Shown in pieces: positions 34,250-44,578 of a stretch of 64,000 nucleotides of DNA. The DNA is from Cercospora beticola (Eukaryota > Ascomycota > Dothideomycetes > Mycosphaerellales > Mycosphaerellaceae). The notes under the pieces are model-generated. The model worked only from the letters and a program-made list of their open reading frames with translations, did not search any database and was not told the origin of the DNA. The DNA lies in contig NC_088941.1 of NCBI RefSeq assembly GCF_033473495.1, forward strand, positions 1,240,001 through 1,304,000, in the 5' to 3' direction. The position numbers and the translations under genes are program-made. Within the stretch, counting starts at the first letter, position 1; the number at the start of each line of letters is the position of its first letter.

Positions 34250-35066
34250 ATGCGTTCCACTTTCTTCATTTCCGCCCTGGCAGCTGTAGCCTCTGCAGCA
34301 GTCAACGATCCTTGCTATGGACCCAACGGCATCGCCGGTGTCTGTATAGACTCCGGTGCTTGCACCAGCGGAGGAGGCACATCGATCGCTGGCGCCTGTC
34401 CAGCAGATGCTGCCAATGTTCGGTGCTGTTTCAAGCCTAGCTGCGCCAATGGCTCTTCAGGCAACTGCCGCTGGCGAAGTGACTGCGCTGGCAGCAGTGT
34501 TTCGGGACAATGCCCAGGACCAGCTCAGATGCAATGCTGCTCTTCCAATGCTCAAGGCTGGGGAGGTTACAACAGGCCATCTGTTCCTGGTGTGGGCGCC
34601 TGCAAACAGGTTGCTGTCACTGGTGCCAATACAGTGATCAACGCTTTCCCAGGCCGCATTCGAGAGATCTTCTGTATCCGTGATTGCGCTTGCGGAAGTG
34701 GCAGTGATCACTGCTGCGGAAAGGCTATTGATTATATGTTGAGCGATGGTGGTGGTGTAAGTCTTCAGTGCCAGTCTTCCTTCGTTGCTTTTACTGATAT
34801 CGATCACAGCAAGCCTCCATCTCTGGTCGCCAGATCGCTGAGTGGGCCATGAACAACCGTGGCTCGCTGAACATGAAGTATGTCATTTGGGGCCAGCGCA
34901 TCTGGACTCCAGGTCGGGATGCTGTGACTGGATGGAACAACTGGCGCACCCAGGGAGATCGTGGATCCATCACCGCCAACCACTGGTAAGATGAACTTAA
35001 TATTGCTACTGCTCCAGAATCGCGCTAATCGTACATAGGGACCACGTCCACATCAGCTTCAACTAG
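34250..35066 (+). CDS. Secreted Cys-rich protein with VanY/M15-peptidase-like domain
   Basis: Three exons: 34,250-34,756, 34,810-34,985 and 35,039-35,066; both introns are 53 bp; 236 residues. The N-terminus MRSTFFISALAAVASAAV is a clear signal peptide. Residues 22-95 hold a cysteine-rich region with repeated C-C pairs. Residues about 105-236 resemble the D-Ala-D-Ala carboxypeptidase-like domain of fungal secreted proteins of the ARB_07487 type: KAIDYMLSDGGG, then RQIAEWAMNN, and a final NHWDHVHISFN with the zinc-ligand DHVH motif of the M15 fold. The upstream HxxxxxxD motif is represented only by D in KAIDYM. A role in attacking bacterial peptidoglycan is plausible but not shown. Confidence 0.85.
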
Positions 35067-35270
35067 AGGCTTCGGAAGCTTTAGGCATGCTTGACCAGTG
35101 ACGAAGAATGGCAAGCGAGAATGCCAAGCAAGGAAACATCCATGCGCGACGGAGGACAGCAGCCGGACATCTGGCTTGCAAGATGGTGTACACGCCACAA
35201 TGAATAGTGGCAGCATGAGTCTCCATAGACGAATATAATGAAAGAAGAAAGAACATTCCGCAATCATGCT

Positions 35271-37022
35271 TCACCGCTTCGATGACTTCGTGACTCGTCG
35301 AAAGACCGACCTAGGCCGGAGCGAAACATCTGTAGCAACGTACTGCACATCCGACACGATGTCATTGACAACCTCATGCACCGCGTCAGGAACAGTACAC
35401 GGCGGCGGTCTGAAGTCAATGAGATCAACGGGCTCTGCCTTCCCATCCACCACAATGTCGAGCAAGTACAGTTTCCGCGGCACATCGATGCGAACAGTAA
35501 CATCGATGCGTACCTTATGGGACCCTGCCTCCATGTGGGTTCCTGCGGGTTGTAGTCGCATGGTTTGTTCGATTTCTGTGATGCTCATGCTCATATCTTG
35601 AATCGGCGCGATGTCAAACCCGACTTGGGTATCTCCGATGCTACCAAGTAAGATTGCCAGGCGAGAGTTATCTGTTCTCCGTTGCAGGAACATGACAGCT
35701 GAAAGTCTACCAGCTCGCTTGATGATCTGGAAAGCACTCGCTTGTGCTGCTGCGATCCAAGGCTTGACAGTTGGCCGGGGAGCATGTTGCTGATCTGCCG
35801 GATCGAGAGGGAAATGTGCTAAGTGCATCAGGTCATAAATGTCTGATGAAAAGTGCAGATCTCGAGGCTGGAAGAAATGCCAGGGCATGAGCGCATCCGC
35901 GTCTTGACCAGATATCTTTTGCCGAACGTAAACGATACTCGGTCTGTTCGAACGGACTTCAAGCCCAAAGATCTGGTCGCACTGCACTCGTGAGTACTGA
36001 TTGATACCAGAGTCGAGCTTCTCCAGTTTGATACAAGTGAAGCCGAAGTATCCCCTTTGAGGAGATGGAATAGGACAATTGAGAGCTGCGTAGTATGTGC
36101 CGTCACCCACGGGCGTGAGATGAAAGTTGATCCGGAGTCCACGATTGCTGGGCTGGAACGGCTGTTCGTCTTCCCAGTCAGCATACCCGATAATGTTGGA
36201 CCTTTCCGCGAATGCATCTGGACTATCAGCCAGCAACCCATGACGGCCTGTAGAATCACTGCCGACATTAGCAGTCCAGGCAAATATGCTGTGGTCATTG
36301 CTCTCCTTCATAATTTGCTCCTGGAGTCGATGGAATGCATTGACAGCACCTTCTCCGTACAACATAGGCATGTTGACCTGGAATATTCCCATGAGACAAT
36401 ATGCTTTATCCTCTGGTCGGGTCGTCCTGCGATCAGCCGCCCAGGACATACGCTGGGCAATCGACACGGACTGCAGACTTCCAGGAGCGATCAGTATATC
36501 TTCAGAAATGCCAGTTCTTTCGGAGACCATGCTGCAAATGGCAGAGAACGTTTTGCTGCCCACACGATTCCAGTTCTTGTCGTAAAAAATGAGCTCCGAA
36601 GGCGCGATAAGTTCTTGCAAGGTCCAACCTCTCGTAAACCATTTCGATTCTTGAAGCTTCCGTGGCGATTCGAAGTCTACGTCTTCAAGATATGCGAAGC
36701 ACACTTCCGACTCCGCATACCACGTATACATCGAATTGATGGCTTCGGAGAGCTCTGCACTGCTGTCTTTGTTGATGCAGCAGGTATCACACCAGATCCA
36801 TTCGAATTCCCGTCCTTTCCATTCTCGTGCTCGTTTCATGGCGGCCGCGAGCTTCGGATACGCCTTCTTGGTCTCCGCAGTGCCATTCTGAATGTCCACG
36901 AGCAGCACTTCATCGTCTTCGTTCGCACTCCAGCAATGGCTCAAGATGGCGTATGGAGGTGTATGGCCATCTGCATCGGGAAATCTTCTCACTTCCAGGT
37001 TCTTGGTATTGAGCAGGCGCAT
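35271..37022 (-). CDS. HET domain protein (heterokaryon incompatibility type)
   Basis: Single exon, 583 residues. The HET domain opens at about residue 25 with YAILSHCWSANEDDEV, continues WCDTCCINKDSSAELSEAIN and YTWYAESEVCFAYLEDV, and ends with RGWTLQELIAPSELIFY. It is followed by RPEDKAYCLMGIFQVNMPMLYGE, typical of the HET plus DUF8212 architecture. The C-terminal 300 residues are less conserved. HET domains trigger cell death after fusion of incompatible strains in some fungi; most family members have no known partner. No NACHT or WD repeats are present. Confidence 0.92.
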   Translation of the reverse strand: MRLLNTKNLEVRRFPDADGHTPPYAILSHCWSANEDDEVLLVDIQNGTAETKKAYPKLAAAMKRAREWKGREFEWIWCDTCCINKDSSAELSEAINSMYTWYAESEVCFAYLEDVDFESPRKLQESKWFTRGWTLQELIAPSELIFYDKNWNRVGSKTFSAICSMVSERTGISEDILIAPGSLQSVSIAQRMSWAADRRTTRPEDKAYCLMGIFQVNMPMLYGEGAVNAFHRLQEQIMKESNDHSIFAWTANVGSDSTGRHGLLADSPDAFAERSNIIGYADWEDEQPFQPSNRGLRINFHLTPVGDGTYYAALNCPIPSPQRGYFGFTCIKLEKLDSGINQYSRVQCDQIFGLEVRSNRPSIVYVRQKISGQDADALMPWHFFQPRDLHFSSDIYDLMHLAHFPLDPADQQHAPRPTVKPWIAAAQASAFQIIKRAGRLSAVMFLQRRTDNSRLAILLGSIGDTQVGFDIAPIQDMSMSITEIEQTMRLQPAGTHMEAGSHKVRIDVTVRIDVPRKLYLLDIVVDGKAEPVDLIDFRPPPCTVPDAVHEVVNDIVSDVQYVATDVSLRPRSVFRRVTKSSKR

Positions 37023-37789
37023 AGTGAAACGTTTCGTGAAGATGCAGGCGAACGATTACATTGCGAGACTGGAGATGAGCGCTGCTCGGCACCGGATAGC
37101 ATGATCAGATGAACACAATCGTCCCTTCCTTCCATTGTGTCGAGACGCTCGCTGGTTTTAGCGCTTATCCTGCGAGAGCTAAATGAGGTGCGGCTGAAGT
37201 ATTTGTGCAACCCACATGCGAGGTGAACTTTGTAGGCGGCACGTCTGGCCAATTGAAGATCAACTCCTAGATGAAGGATTCAGCTGTGGCGCAGATCAGT
37301 TTGCCAAGACTCGAGCGTCCAAACACCACAATGCATCTTCCGTTCGCTTGCCATTCGCGCGGAAGAGGCTCAATCGCTGGAGATGAGTGATGAAGAAACC
37401 AGGAAACCGGCGTGTGACAATTGACCATAAATGGCAGATCATAGACGCGCGGGAGTGCCCGTGTTTGCTGCCGGCCCCTTTCATGCAGTTGTTGTTGTTA
37501 GGCGAGAAACACTAAATGACGAAGGATCCAATTCTGTGGGCGATCATTGAGGCGCAGAACTTTGGACCAGAACCCCGAGGTGAGAGAGGCTGCTTTGAAA
37601 GGGCTGACCTTTCCTTCCGTCTTCACTTCTCGTTGGAAGACGCGATCACATCAAGTCAGGCGCATTCGCAGTCACACCTTGATTCCTGGAACATCGACCA
37701 CAGGTGACACCTTGATCATCATCAAGAAGACCTCCGAAATACAGCTCAAGCCGACACAGTTCGCGCTCAACCACATTATCCTTCACACA
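37023..37789. other. Divergent intergenic region, HET / LITAF-like
   Basis: About 770 bp between two divergent start codons. Only chance frames were seen. Confidence 0.4.
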
Positions 37790-38487
37790 ATGGCATCGAA
37801 CATGACGACAGCGGAGAAAGACCACACGCCCGCGCCGGCGTACGAAGCGCCTGGCCACAAACCAGAATATCACCACTCAAGTCCTGTGCCGATGGAGACC
37901 ATCAATCGCGGGCCAGCAGCGTCCCCAGGTCCACAAATGGTTATGGTGCCGAATGTTGCTCCTCCACAGCAGGTATGCCAGACAGATCCCTTCTCGTTCG
38001 GAGACACATTGCCGATCTCAGGTTCTAACTCCTCTCAGCAAGCAGCGACTCAACTGAACCTCCTGCGCGACCAACCCGAGTTCATCTGGTGCCCAGCCAC
38101 GGGCAGAGTCTGCCAAACCCGGCCCGACAGCAAAGATTCCGACAAAACCTGGTTCGCAGTGATTGGAATCTGCCTCATTTGTCCATGTGTCGCATGTATC
38201 CCATTGAAGGGATGCTGTGGAGATGGAATGTTGCAAGGTGAGTTTCAAAATCCATCATCTTCCACCCAGTGAGCCAGTGTGGCAAACGAGACTGACTCTT
38301 GCATTCGCCAGACTGGGACCAGTACTGCACAGGCTGCGGCAAACAAGTCACACATCGTCCATACAATAAGGAAGCACAGATCTTCGCGCCAGATCACAAC
38401 CTTCCCACGAACCAAGGTGGGATGCCTCAGCAGTATGGTCAGCAGCCGATGCAGTATCAAAATCAAGGTCAACCGGTGTACGGATAG
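37790..38487 (+). CDS. LITAF-like membrane-associated zinc-ribbon protein
   Basis: Three exons: 37,790-37,972, 38,039-38,237 and 38,312-38,487, giving 185 residues. The first intron (66 bp) is stop-free and a multiple of three, so retention would still translate. The N-terminal 60 residues are Pro-rich. The middle has FIWCPATGRVCQTRP, a Cys-rich hydrophobic hairpin (FAVIGICLICPCVACIPLKG), then DWDQYCTGCGKQVTHRP. This is the CxxC / hydrophobic / CxxC plan of LITAF domains, though the first pair is spaced CPATGRVC. LITAF proteins bind endosomal and plasma membranes through the hairpin. The tail is rich in Gln, Gly and Pro. Confidence 0.75.
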
Positions 38488-38866
38488 AAGCCGAATGCTG
38501 TGTCGATTTGAGGTGGTTTCTTGGAGCCGGGTACGGAATGGCGAGAACAGCGGCCTGGGTGTTGATTGCGGGGACACAGAGGACCTGGTCATACCTAGTA
38601 ACGAATGATGTTGTATAGCATAAATGAAGCACGGCAATGGCGGAAGCCTCGTTTCTCTGAGCCAGTCCAGTGGTCCAGTCCGATGAAGAAAATCTGCCGC
38701 AATGATCAATTGTCGTTACCCGCCGCTGCAGGATACCGCCTCTTGTGCTCGCCGACGTGTCACACATTATCGGACTAGAAGTGGAACACCTGTTGCCAGC
38801 CGTCCTTCTCCGCCAATCCCGATCATGAGTAGCCATCATATGGCAAACAGAAACCCTGCTTATTCA
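38488..38866. other. Intergenic, leading into small-RNA array
   Basis: No gene seen. The last 80 bp (TTGCCAGCCGTCC and AGCCATCATATGGCAAAC) resemble the sequence preceding the later family R units, so the tandem repeat probably starts near 38,790. Confidence 0.45.
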
Positions 38867-38945
38867 GGGAAGTAGCTCTGTTATCACATATTGAGGTTGC
38901 CTGATCACCAACACCCGTCTGCGTTAGTAGGCTCTTCCCTTTTTT
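38867..38945 (+). ncRNA. Family R small RNA R1 (predicted Pol III)
   Basis: 79 nt including a six-T terminator (38,940-38,945). The closing stem is GGGAAG (38,867) with CTTCCC (38,934-38,939). Inside, a 3 bp CUC/GAG arm, GUUG/CAAC and CUGC-GUUA-GUAG give a cloverleaf-like plan. TAGCTC directly after the stem matches the start of an A box. A B-box-like TATTCGATTCC follows at about 38,974-38,984, 29 bp past the T run. TTATTCA precedes the stem. Confidence 0.65.
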
Positions 38946-39140
38946 GGCCTGTCGTCGATTGCGCTGTTCCTTGTATTCGATTCCTGTTGAGGTTCATGTC
39001 TTGTATTTTTGTCCTTCTAGCGGGAATGAGTGCTGCGATTGTGATGTATTCTCTGCACTTTTTGATACGTATCGAGTCGCCGCCGGGAGGTTCAGGGCTC
39101 GCATTGACATTGATGTAGTGAACAGAATTCTGCTGACTCA

Positions 39141-39212
39141 GGGAAGTAGCTGTACTATCAGAGACACATGCCAGAAAGCCATGCCGCCTGCTCAGCAGGC
39201 CCTTCCCTTTTT
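39141..39212 (+). ncRNA. Family R small RNA R2 (predicted Pol III)
   Basis: 72 nt with five terminal T (39,208-39,212). The stem is GGGAAG with CTTCCC (39,202-39,207). Internal hairpins are CUG-UACUAU-CAG, CAUG/CAUG and CCUGC-UCA-GCAGG; the last is one pair longer than in R3 and R4 and uses a different loop. A B-box-like GTTCGATCC is at 39,242-39,250. TGACTCA immediately precedes the closing stem. Confidence 0.65.
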
Positions 39213-39435
39213 GGGAATTGTCATCGATTCACCGCTCGACCGTTCGATCCCCGTTGAAGGCCACGTCTCGTTCTTTTGCCATTCCAGTAGAGATGAGTGC
39301 CACAGCTTTGATGCGATCTGTCTTTCTTTTTGTGACCCATCGCCGCTCCACGTCAGGAATTCCGAACGGAGACCTCCTGTCGCCAGCCGCTCCCGTCGGC
39401 GACCATAACATAGCAGTCAAAATCCTGCTGATTCA

Positions 39436-39510
39436 GGGAAGTAGCTCTGTCAAAGAGTAACTTGTCACCTTAGGGCGACACCCGTCTGCCTAGCAGGCCC
39501 TTCCCTTTTT
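39436..39510 (+). ncRNA. Family R small RNA R3 (predicted Pol III)
   Basis: 75 nt with five terminal T (39,506-39,510). This copy shows the fold best: GGGAAG/CTTCCC closing stem, CUCU-GUCAA-AGAG, a GUC-CC/GG-GAC arm, and CUGC-CUA-GCAG. The B-box-like GGTTCGATTCC at 39,542-39,552 is the best match to consensus in the array. TGATTCA precedes the stem. Confidence 0.68.
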
Positions 39511-39796
39511 GTTCCTCGTTGTCGATTTCGCGGTATTCGTGGGTTCGATTCCATCTTCCAGTGACCACTTGGTGAATTTGTCAAGCACACTCAGTACTCG
39601 TCTCGAACTTTTGCTTCTCTAGTACGAATGAGCGCGGCAGCATCTTAAGTAGCTTTCTTTCTGGGGACGTATTGTATGGTGTCGCCGATAGGGATTTTGA
39701 GCGTGGCTGCCTCTTGACTCTCGCCTGTCGCCAGCCGCTGCCTCCCGTCTCTCCCGCGCATGACCTTCATGTAGCAAACGAAATGCTGATGACTCA

Positions 39797-39866
39797 GGGA
39801 AGTAGCTCGAACAGAATTCTTGCAATTGCCAGCAAAATCCGTCTGCCTAGCAGGCCCTTCCCTTTT
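39797..39866 (+). ncRNA. Family R small RNA R4 (predicted Pol III)
   Basis: 70 nt with four terminal T (39,863-39,866). The stem is GGGAAG with CTTCCC (39,857-39,862). Internal hairpins are GAA/UUC, UUGC/GCAA and CUGC-CUA-GCAG. The B-box-like GTTCGAATCC is at 39,901-39,910. TGACTCA precedes the stem. A further T5 run lies at about 39,923, so a longer transcript is also possible. Confidence 0.65.
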
Positions 39867-39910
39867 GGTCTTCGCTGTCGCTGCTTCGTGCTGCCCATGA
39901 GTTCGAATCC

Positions 39911-40218
39911 GCTTCCAGCTCTCTTTTTGCACTTTTGCACTTTTGCCAGGCCACCACTCAAACCCCTACCACATTCACTTGAGCAGCCAGTCCTGATTCT
40001 GGAACTTTGATGCAATCGCATGCTTGATATTCATGTCCAAGCAATAGCCAATCATTTCATTTTGATCCTGGGTATCTTCTATTCATCACGCACATCAAAA
40101 CGCCACCTGCGATCCCAGCAAAACGCCTCGCCATGCCTTTGGTATTGCAGCATATATTTTCTTCACCGTATCTTCTCATTTGAACTGTTTTCGTCTCTTC
40201 CCGATCGAGTTCTGTATT
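39911..40218. other. Intergenic, nothing further recognised
   Basis: About 300 bp between the R4 B box and the 3' end of the OXR1 gene. Confidence 0.35.
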
Positions 40219-41265
40219 CTATGATCCCACATACCAAATTTCGACTCCCATGATATCGAATTTGCTCCCTTCTTCACTCAAAGGCTCATTGCCAAAGGTG
40301 GGACACGTCGCACTCACGCCATTACCCAAGCTTTGGTCCAGCCACAGCCCGTAGTGTCCATCTCCTCCGCCCACGCTGAAATAGTCCTGCTGGCAGAAGA
40401 TGGTGAAGTCGTTCTCGCCAGTGTAAGGAAACGCTTTGAAGCGTATTCTTTCAGGTGTTGTAGTCCCATTCTTGTGTCCGTTTGTTCCTGGCACTTTCAG
40501 TGAGGCAAGGGATGCACTACTATCTGTCCTCGGCACGCCGATGGTGGTCATGCGCTGCGCGTGTGTCGTGTCTTCGCTCGGCGGTGGTGGGAGATCCATG
40601 AGATCGGGCAGAGCGGGCAAGGTCATTGCTCGCCAGAGGAAGCACTCGCCATTGCCATAGTAGTGAGATTGAGGTTTAGGTGGGTCGGAGAGGTATGCGC
40701 CGAAAACACCGCCTGATGCATCACGCACCACCACAACGAAGCCTCCGCGCTTGCCTCGGTATGGGTCGCAGAGGTTGTACACAGTTGATAGTGTGCTGCC
40801 ATTCTGGTCAATGGAGTATATGAGGTGCCATTTCTCTTGCAATTGCAATCGTGGAGGGATCAGTAAGCGGATCTCCTCGGCTACAGCTTTGCGTAAGAGC
40901 TTCGCCTTGTGGCTGGTGCCATGTTTGTAGCCTTCTAATGTCAAGGGAGTAAGAGGCGGAGGTTGAAAGGGCGATCGCTTGCGAATGGGTTGCTGTGGCG
41001 GGTGGTAGACACCGGTCGTGGGATCAGTCATGGAGCCGTTGTAATTTGCGCTGAGAGCTTTGGCCAGCGGAGTGGGGGCTTCGTCCTCGCTGATCCTGCG
41101 GAAGAGAGATGAGGTGGTGTATCGGACGGGCTCGGCGAAGTAGGAAAGCGTAGAGAGAAGCGGATTGGAGAGACGGTTGAAATTATTAGGAGCATGTGTC
41201 GGAGGGCGAGGAGGGTCAGAGGGAGCGGAGGAGGAGGAATCGCGGTGTGCGGTGTCGGTGGACAT
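40219..41265 (-). CDS. OXR1: Oxidation resistance protein 1 (TLDc domain)
   Basis: Single exon, 348 residues. The N-terminal 100 residues are Pro/Ser-rich and contain the linker LSNPLLSTLSYFAEPVRYTT seen in fungal OXR1 proteins. The TLDc domain covers about residues 120-348: LIPPRLQLQEKWHLIYSIDQ, HGSTL-type NGSTLSTVYNLC, FGAYLSDPPKPQSHYYGNGE, CFLWR, then FTIFCQQDYFSVGGGDGHYG and GLWLDQSLGNG. OXR1 family proteins protect against oxidative stress and, in yeast, promote disassembly of the vacuolar V-ATPase. All family landmarks are intact. Confidence 0.93.
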   Translation of the reverse strand: MSTDTAHRDSSSSAPSDPPRPPTHAPNNFNRLSNPLLSTLSYFAEPVRYTTSSLFRRISEDEAPTPLAKALSANYNGSMTDPTTGVYHPPQQPIRKRSPFQPPPLTPLTLEGYKHGTSHKAKLLRKAVAEEIRLLIPPRLQLQEKWHLIYSIDQNGSTLSTVYNLCDPYRGKRGGFVVVVRDASGGVFGAYLSDPPKPQSHYYGNGECFLWRAMTLPALPDLMDLPPPPSEDTTHAQRMTTIGVPRTDSSASLASLKVPGTNGHKNGTTTPERIRFKAFPYTGENDFTIFCQQDYFSVGGGDGHYGLWLDQSLGNGVSATCPTFGNEPLSEEGSKFDIMGVEIWYVGS

Positions 41266-42287
41266 GGCGGCGGGCGGAAGAGTGGAGAGGGTGGTCAGTG
41301 GTCAATCGTGAAACGTAGATTGTGGAGCTGAGTGGTGCATGGTGTTTCCTCGTCACGATCGGCAAACAAACGTCGTTGGTCTGTGTCAAGAAGTTCATCG
41401 AACTCACAAACTCCCGCGCGATCTCACAACAAGCTCACCGAGCCAAGACACGTTCCTGGCACGTGAAATATAAGCAAGGATGCTGTCAGCATCTTCCCAG
41501 TCACAGGCTCCCTTTGACGAACGTCGCTCCTCGCCCGGAGTATTCAGACCTTCGTTTTTTCTGCGCTGTTTCCAGGCTGCCGACCGATCCTCACCGCCGC
41601 ATCCAAGCCAGGAGGCTGAAGCTCGTCCGATCCTGCAACGATCACGCGAAACCAGGCGTATCGCAGCGAAAGCGTCGAAAAGCCTGCCATGGTTGCCCAA
41701 TACTGTTACAAGATCTTGCCAGAGCGCCAGCGGAGCCCGCTGAATATCTGCCCGACGCGATTACTGTCGCTGCCTTATCCGGCATATCGCCTGTCTTCGC
41801 CGGAGTGGCTGAACTCAGCAAGCATGAAAGTACGGCGACATGGAGATCACTTCGAGCACTTAGGGTCTCCTCGATCTGACTGGCAAAACATTCACGTCCC
41901 GTGTCCCTTTGAGAGTGATACTGTTCTCGCGCTTGCAAATGACTGCGCTGTGACTGCGATTGTTCTGCCAGCACCACTCTCAGAGCGCGGCCCCCAAAAC
42001 CAACAGCCGCGGGTAACCCGACATGACCTCTCAATTCAAGTTGCACGACAGAATTCGAATTCATGAGCATATCAAGTGCCGGGGTGGGGATGAGCGCCCA
42101 GCAGTAGACCCCTCCCCGCTAAGTAGACTGTAGCACGAGATTGTGAAGCTTACCCATACGCTGCGAGCTTCAGCAACCACTCGCAGCCCGCCGGCAACCA
42201 CTGACAATATCGGCAGTTGACCTCAATGCTGTGAACACAAAAGCCTAGGTCCGCATCGTTCTGCAAACCTCCAGCACCTCAGCCACG
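41266..42287. other. Long intergenic region, no supported gene
   Basis: About 1 kb between divergent OXR1 and P450 genes. Frames of 98-185 codons exist on both strands (for example 41,322-41,879) but share no family signal and overlap each other. A CACGTG lies near 41,461. Confidence 0.4.
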
Positions 42288-43928
42288 ATGTCCATGTTAC
42301 CTCTTCAGACACTGTCGTACCTTCCATGGGTCGTGTTGCTTGGCTCCATTGGATGGGTGCTTTACGTGCGCTTCCTCCATCCTCTCGCCGGTGTTCCGGG
42401 CCCGCTCTTGCCATCCCTCACGCGCTTGTGGTATGTATGGAAGATCAGGGAGGGTTCCTTCGACGAAGTCAATCGTGATCTGCATCGAAAGTATGGAAGA
42501 TTGGTCCGCATTGCTCCCAACGAAGTCAGCGTCAGTGATCCAGAGGCTGTGACGTTGATATACGGAATCAAGTCGAAATTCACCAAAACAAACTTCTATC
42601 CAATTTGGAAGCCAGATGCGTTTGCCACGAAACATGCCGATCAGTTCACAGACCTCGATGAAGCCCATCATTCAGCTCGCAGACGGCTGTTGAGCAACAT
42701 ATACTCCATGTCTAGCGTCCTCGAATCCGAGGCCCATGTGGATGCATGCACAGAGCTTTTCATGGCGAGGCTCTCGGAGTTTGCAGCAAACGGGAAAGTC
42801 TTGGACCTTGGCACCTGGCTGCAAATGTACGCATTCGATATCATCGGAGAACTTTTCTTCGGCCAGGCTTTCGGCTTCTTGGAGACGGGATCTGATTTTG
42901 GCCGTTGGATTGGCACGCTGGACCGTTTGATGCCAGTACTGATCGTGGTTGCGATGCTACCCAATGCCTTCCGCCCATTCTATCTCATCTTCTGCATCAT
43001 GTTCGCTTCGACGAGAGCATCGCTGAAGGACTTCGAAGGCGTTGCGACCACTGCCAAGAATTACGTTGGTAGGCGCGAGGACATGATGAAAAGCGAGGAT
43101 ATCGAAGCCTCGGCAAGCAATAAACGTCGCGATATTCTGACCAAGTTGTTTGAGCTCAGAGCCCACAGAGGCGAAAAGGAAGACTTTGGCATCGCAGATA
43201 TCCAACAAGAGGGTTATGTCAACATTTTAGCCGGCTCAGATACGACCGCGATCGCCATGCGTGCCATCATCCATCAGCTCTTGACACACCCTGCCGCGTT
43301 GAACAAGCTCATGCAAGAATTGGAAGAGGCATTGCATGCTGGCAGGATCTCGCTGCCAGTCAAATTTTCGGACGCTTTAAAGCTTCCGTACTACAGCGCT
43401 TGCGTTAAAGAGGCCATGCGACTCCATCCCAGTGTTGGACTGGGCTTGCAAAGACACCCTCTTCCCGAAGGATGTGAAATCGCCGGAAGGTACTTCTCGG
43501 GATCGAAAAGCGTTCGTGTCGCGATCAATGCTGCTGTACTCCACTACGACACAGACGTATTCGGCTCTGATGCTGCAGGCTTCTCTCCTGAAAGATGGCT
43601 GGCTCCTGGTGCGGCAAACATGGAGGTATGTTGCAGATTGCATCTGCAGGACATTCGCTGATACTTACAACAGCGATATCTTTTGACCTTTGGCGGAGGC
43701 AGCAGGTATGTATTGTTGTTAATAGATCGCAGGAACTCTCTTGACTAATCGTACTCTCGCAGAACTTGCATCGGCAAGAACATATCTTTGTCGGAAATCT
43801 ACAAGATGCTCCCGCATCTGTTGCTCAAGTTTAAACTGGAATTGGCATATCCAGAGAAGCCGCTGAAGAAGAGCGATTGGTGGTTTCACAAGCAGGAAGG
43901 ATTGCTTGTGCGTTTGTCAGTAAGATGA
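42288..43928 (+). CDS. Cytochrome P450 monooxygenase
   Basis: Three exons: 42,288-43,625, 43,674-43,705 and 43,763-43,928, giving 511 residues; introns are 48 and 57 bp. An N-terminal membrane anchor (about residues 10-30) precedes the GVPGPLLPS hinge. The I-helix is AGSDTTA (about 315), the K-helix KEAMR has Glu 375 and Arg 378, and the haem loop FGGGSRTCIGKN places the ligand at Cys 459. The 32 bp middle exon carries the first part of the haem loop. The sequence is of the group often labelled pisatin-demethylase-like in ascomycetes. There is no secondary-metabolite cluster around it, so the substrate is unknown. Confidence 0.92.
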
Positions 43929-44578
43929 TGAGACTGACAACATCGATCGCAATCTTTGCAAGCATTGATTCTTCTCCTTGCGGCATTCAGTCTCGTTCTT
44001 CAAAACATTGTTGATAGTCTAAAGTATATTTGATCGTTGCTGGATACCACGGAATTCGACCACCCTCTGCAAGACGAAAAGCGTCATGCAAAGTCATTGT
44101 CGATACCCCGGTAAAGAACCATGTCGACACTTGTTGTGTTGTCCGAAAAAGGTCAAAATCCAATTTCTTCGCACGTGGCTTCCCAGGATGAGCTTCCTGC
44201 CTTTTGTTGGCGACCCACAACTGCCAGCTTCACCTTTCTTCCATCAACATCAGTCTTGGACACATTTGCCCATCATTGTCGCCATTTCACATCATCAAAT
44301 TGTCCCCTGACAACATTGCGATCACCGTGACACATGATGAACAAACTGCGATCTCCGCCAAAATGACGAGAAGCACATCCAAGCCGTGGAACCGAACCAA
44401 ACTTAACCAGGGACCAGTGGCGTAGAGAACCAAACCTTGCTTCCGGTAAAGTATGCGACTTCCTCGTATTCTAGAACTTCCCCCTCAGGAGCGTGAGTTC
44501 ACTTTTTCGTGAGTGAGAACGAGGACTTCTCTTCGACATCGATTTTCCTGTTTTATTCGAGCTGCGACTCATCTCGAA
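43929..44578. other. Intergenic, nothing recognised
   Basis: About 650 bp; short frames only. Confidence 0.35.

Larger units (their letters stand above)
38847..39910 (+). repeat. Tandem array of family R units
   Basis: Four units repeat at spacings of 274, 295 and 361 bp. Conservation is not limited to the RNA: the B-box region and a following segment (CGTCTCG...CTTTTGC...AATGAG) and the pre-stem segment (GCCAGCCG...GCAAAC) also recur. Units have diverged strongly except in these blocks. Confidence 0.7.

Noticed and set aside
39542..39560. Treating the downstream B box of family R as the T arm of a longer tRNA
   Set aside because: The bases around GTTCGATTCC do not form a T stem in R3 or R4 and a T run intervenes, so it reads as a promoter box only.
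41322..42070. Overlapping frames of 142-185 codons on both strands between OXR1 and P450
   Set aside because: They shadow each other and show no family signal or splice-supported extension.
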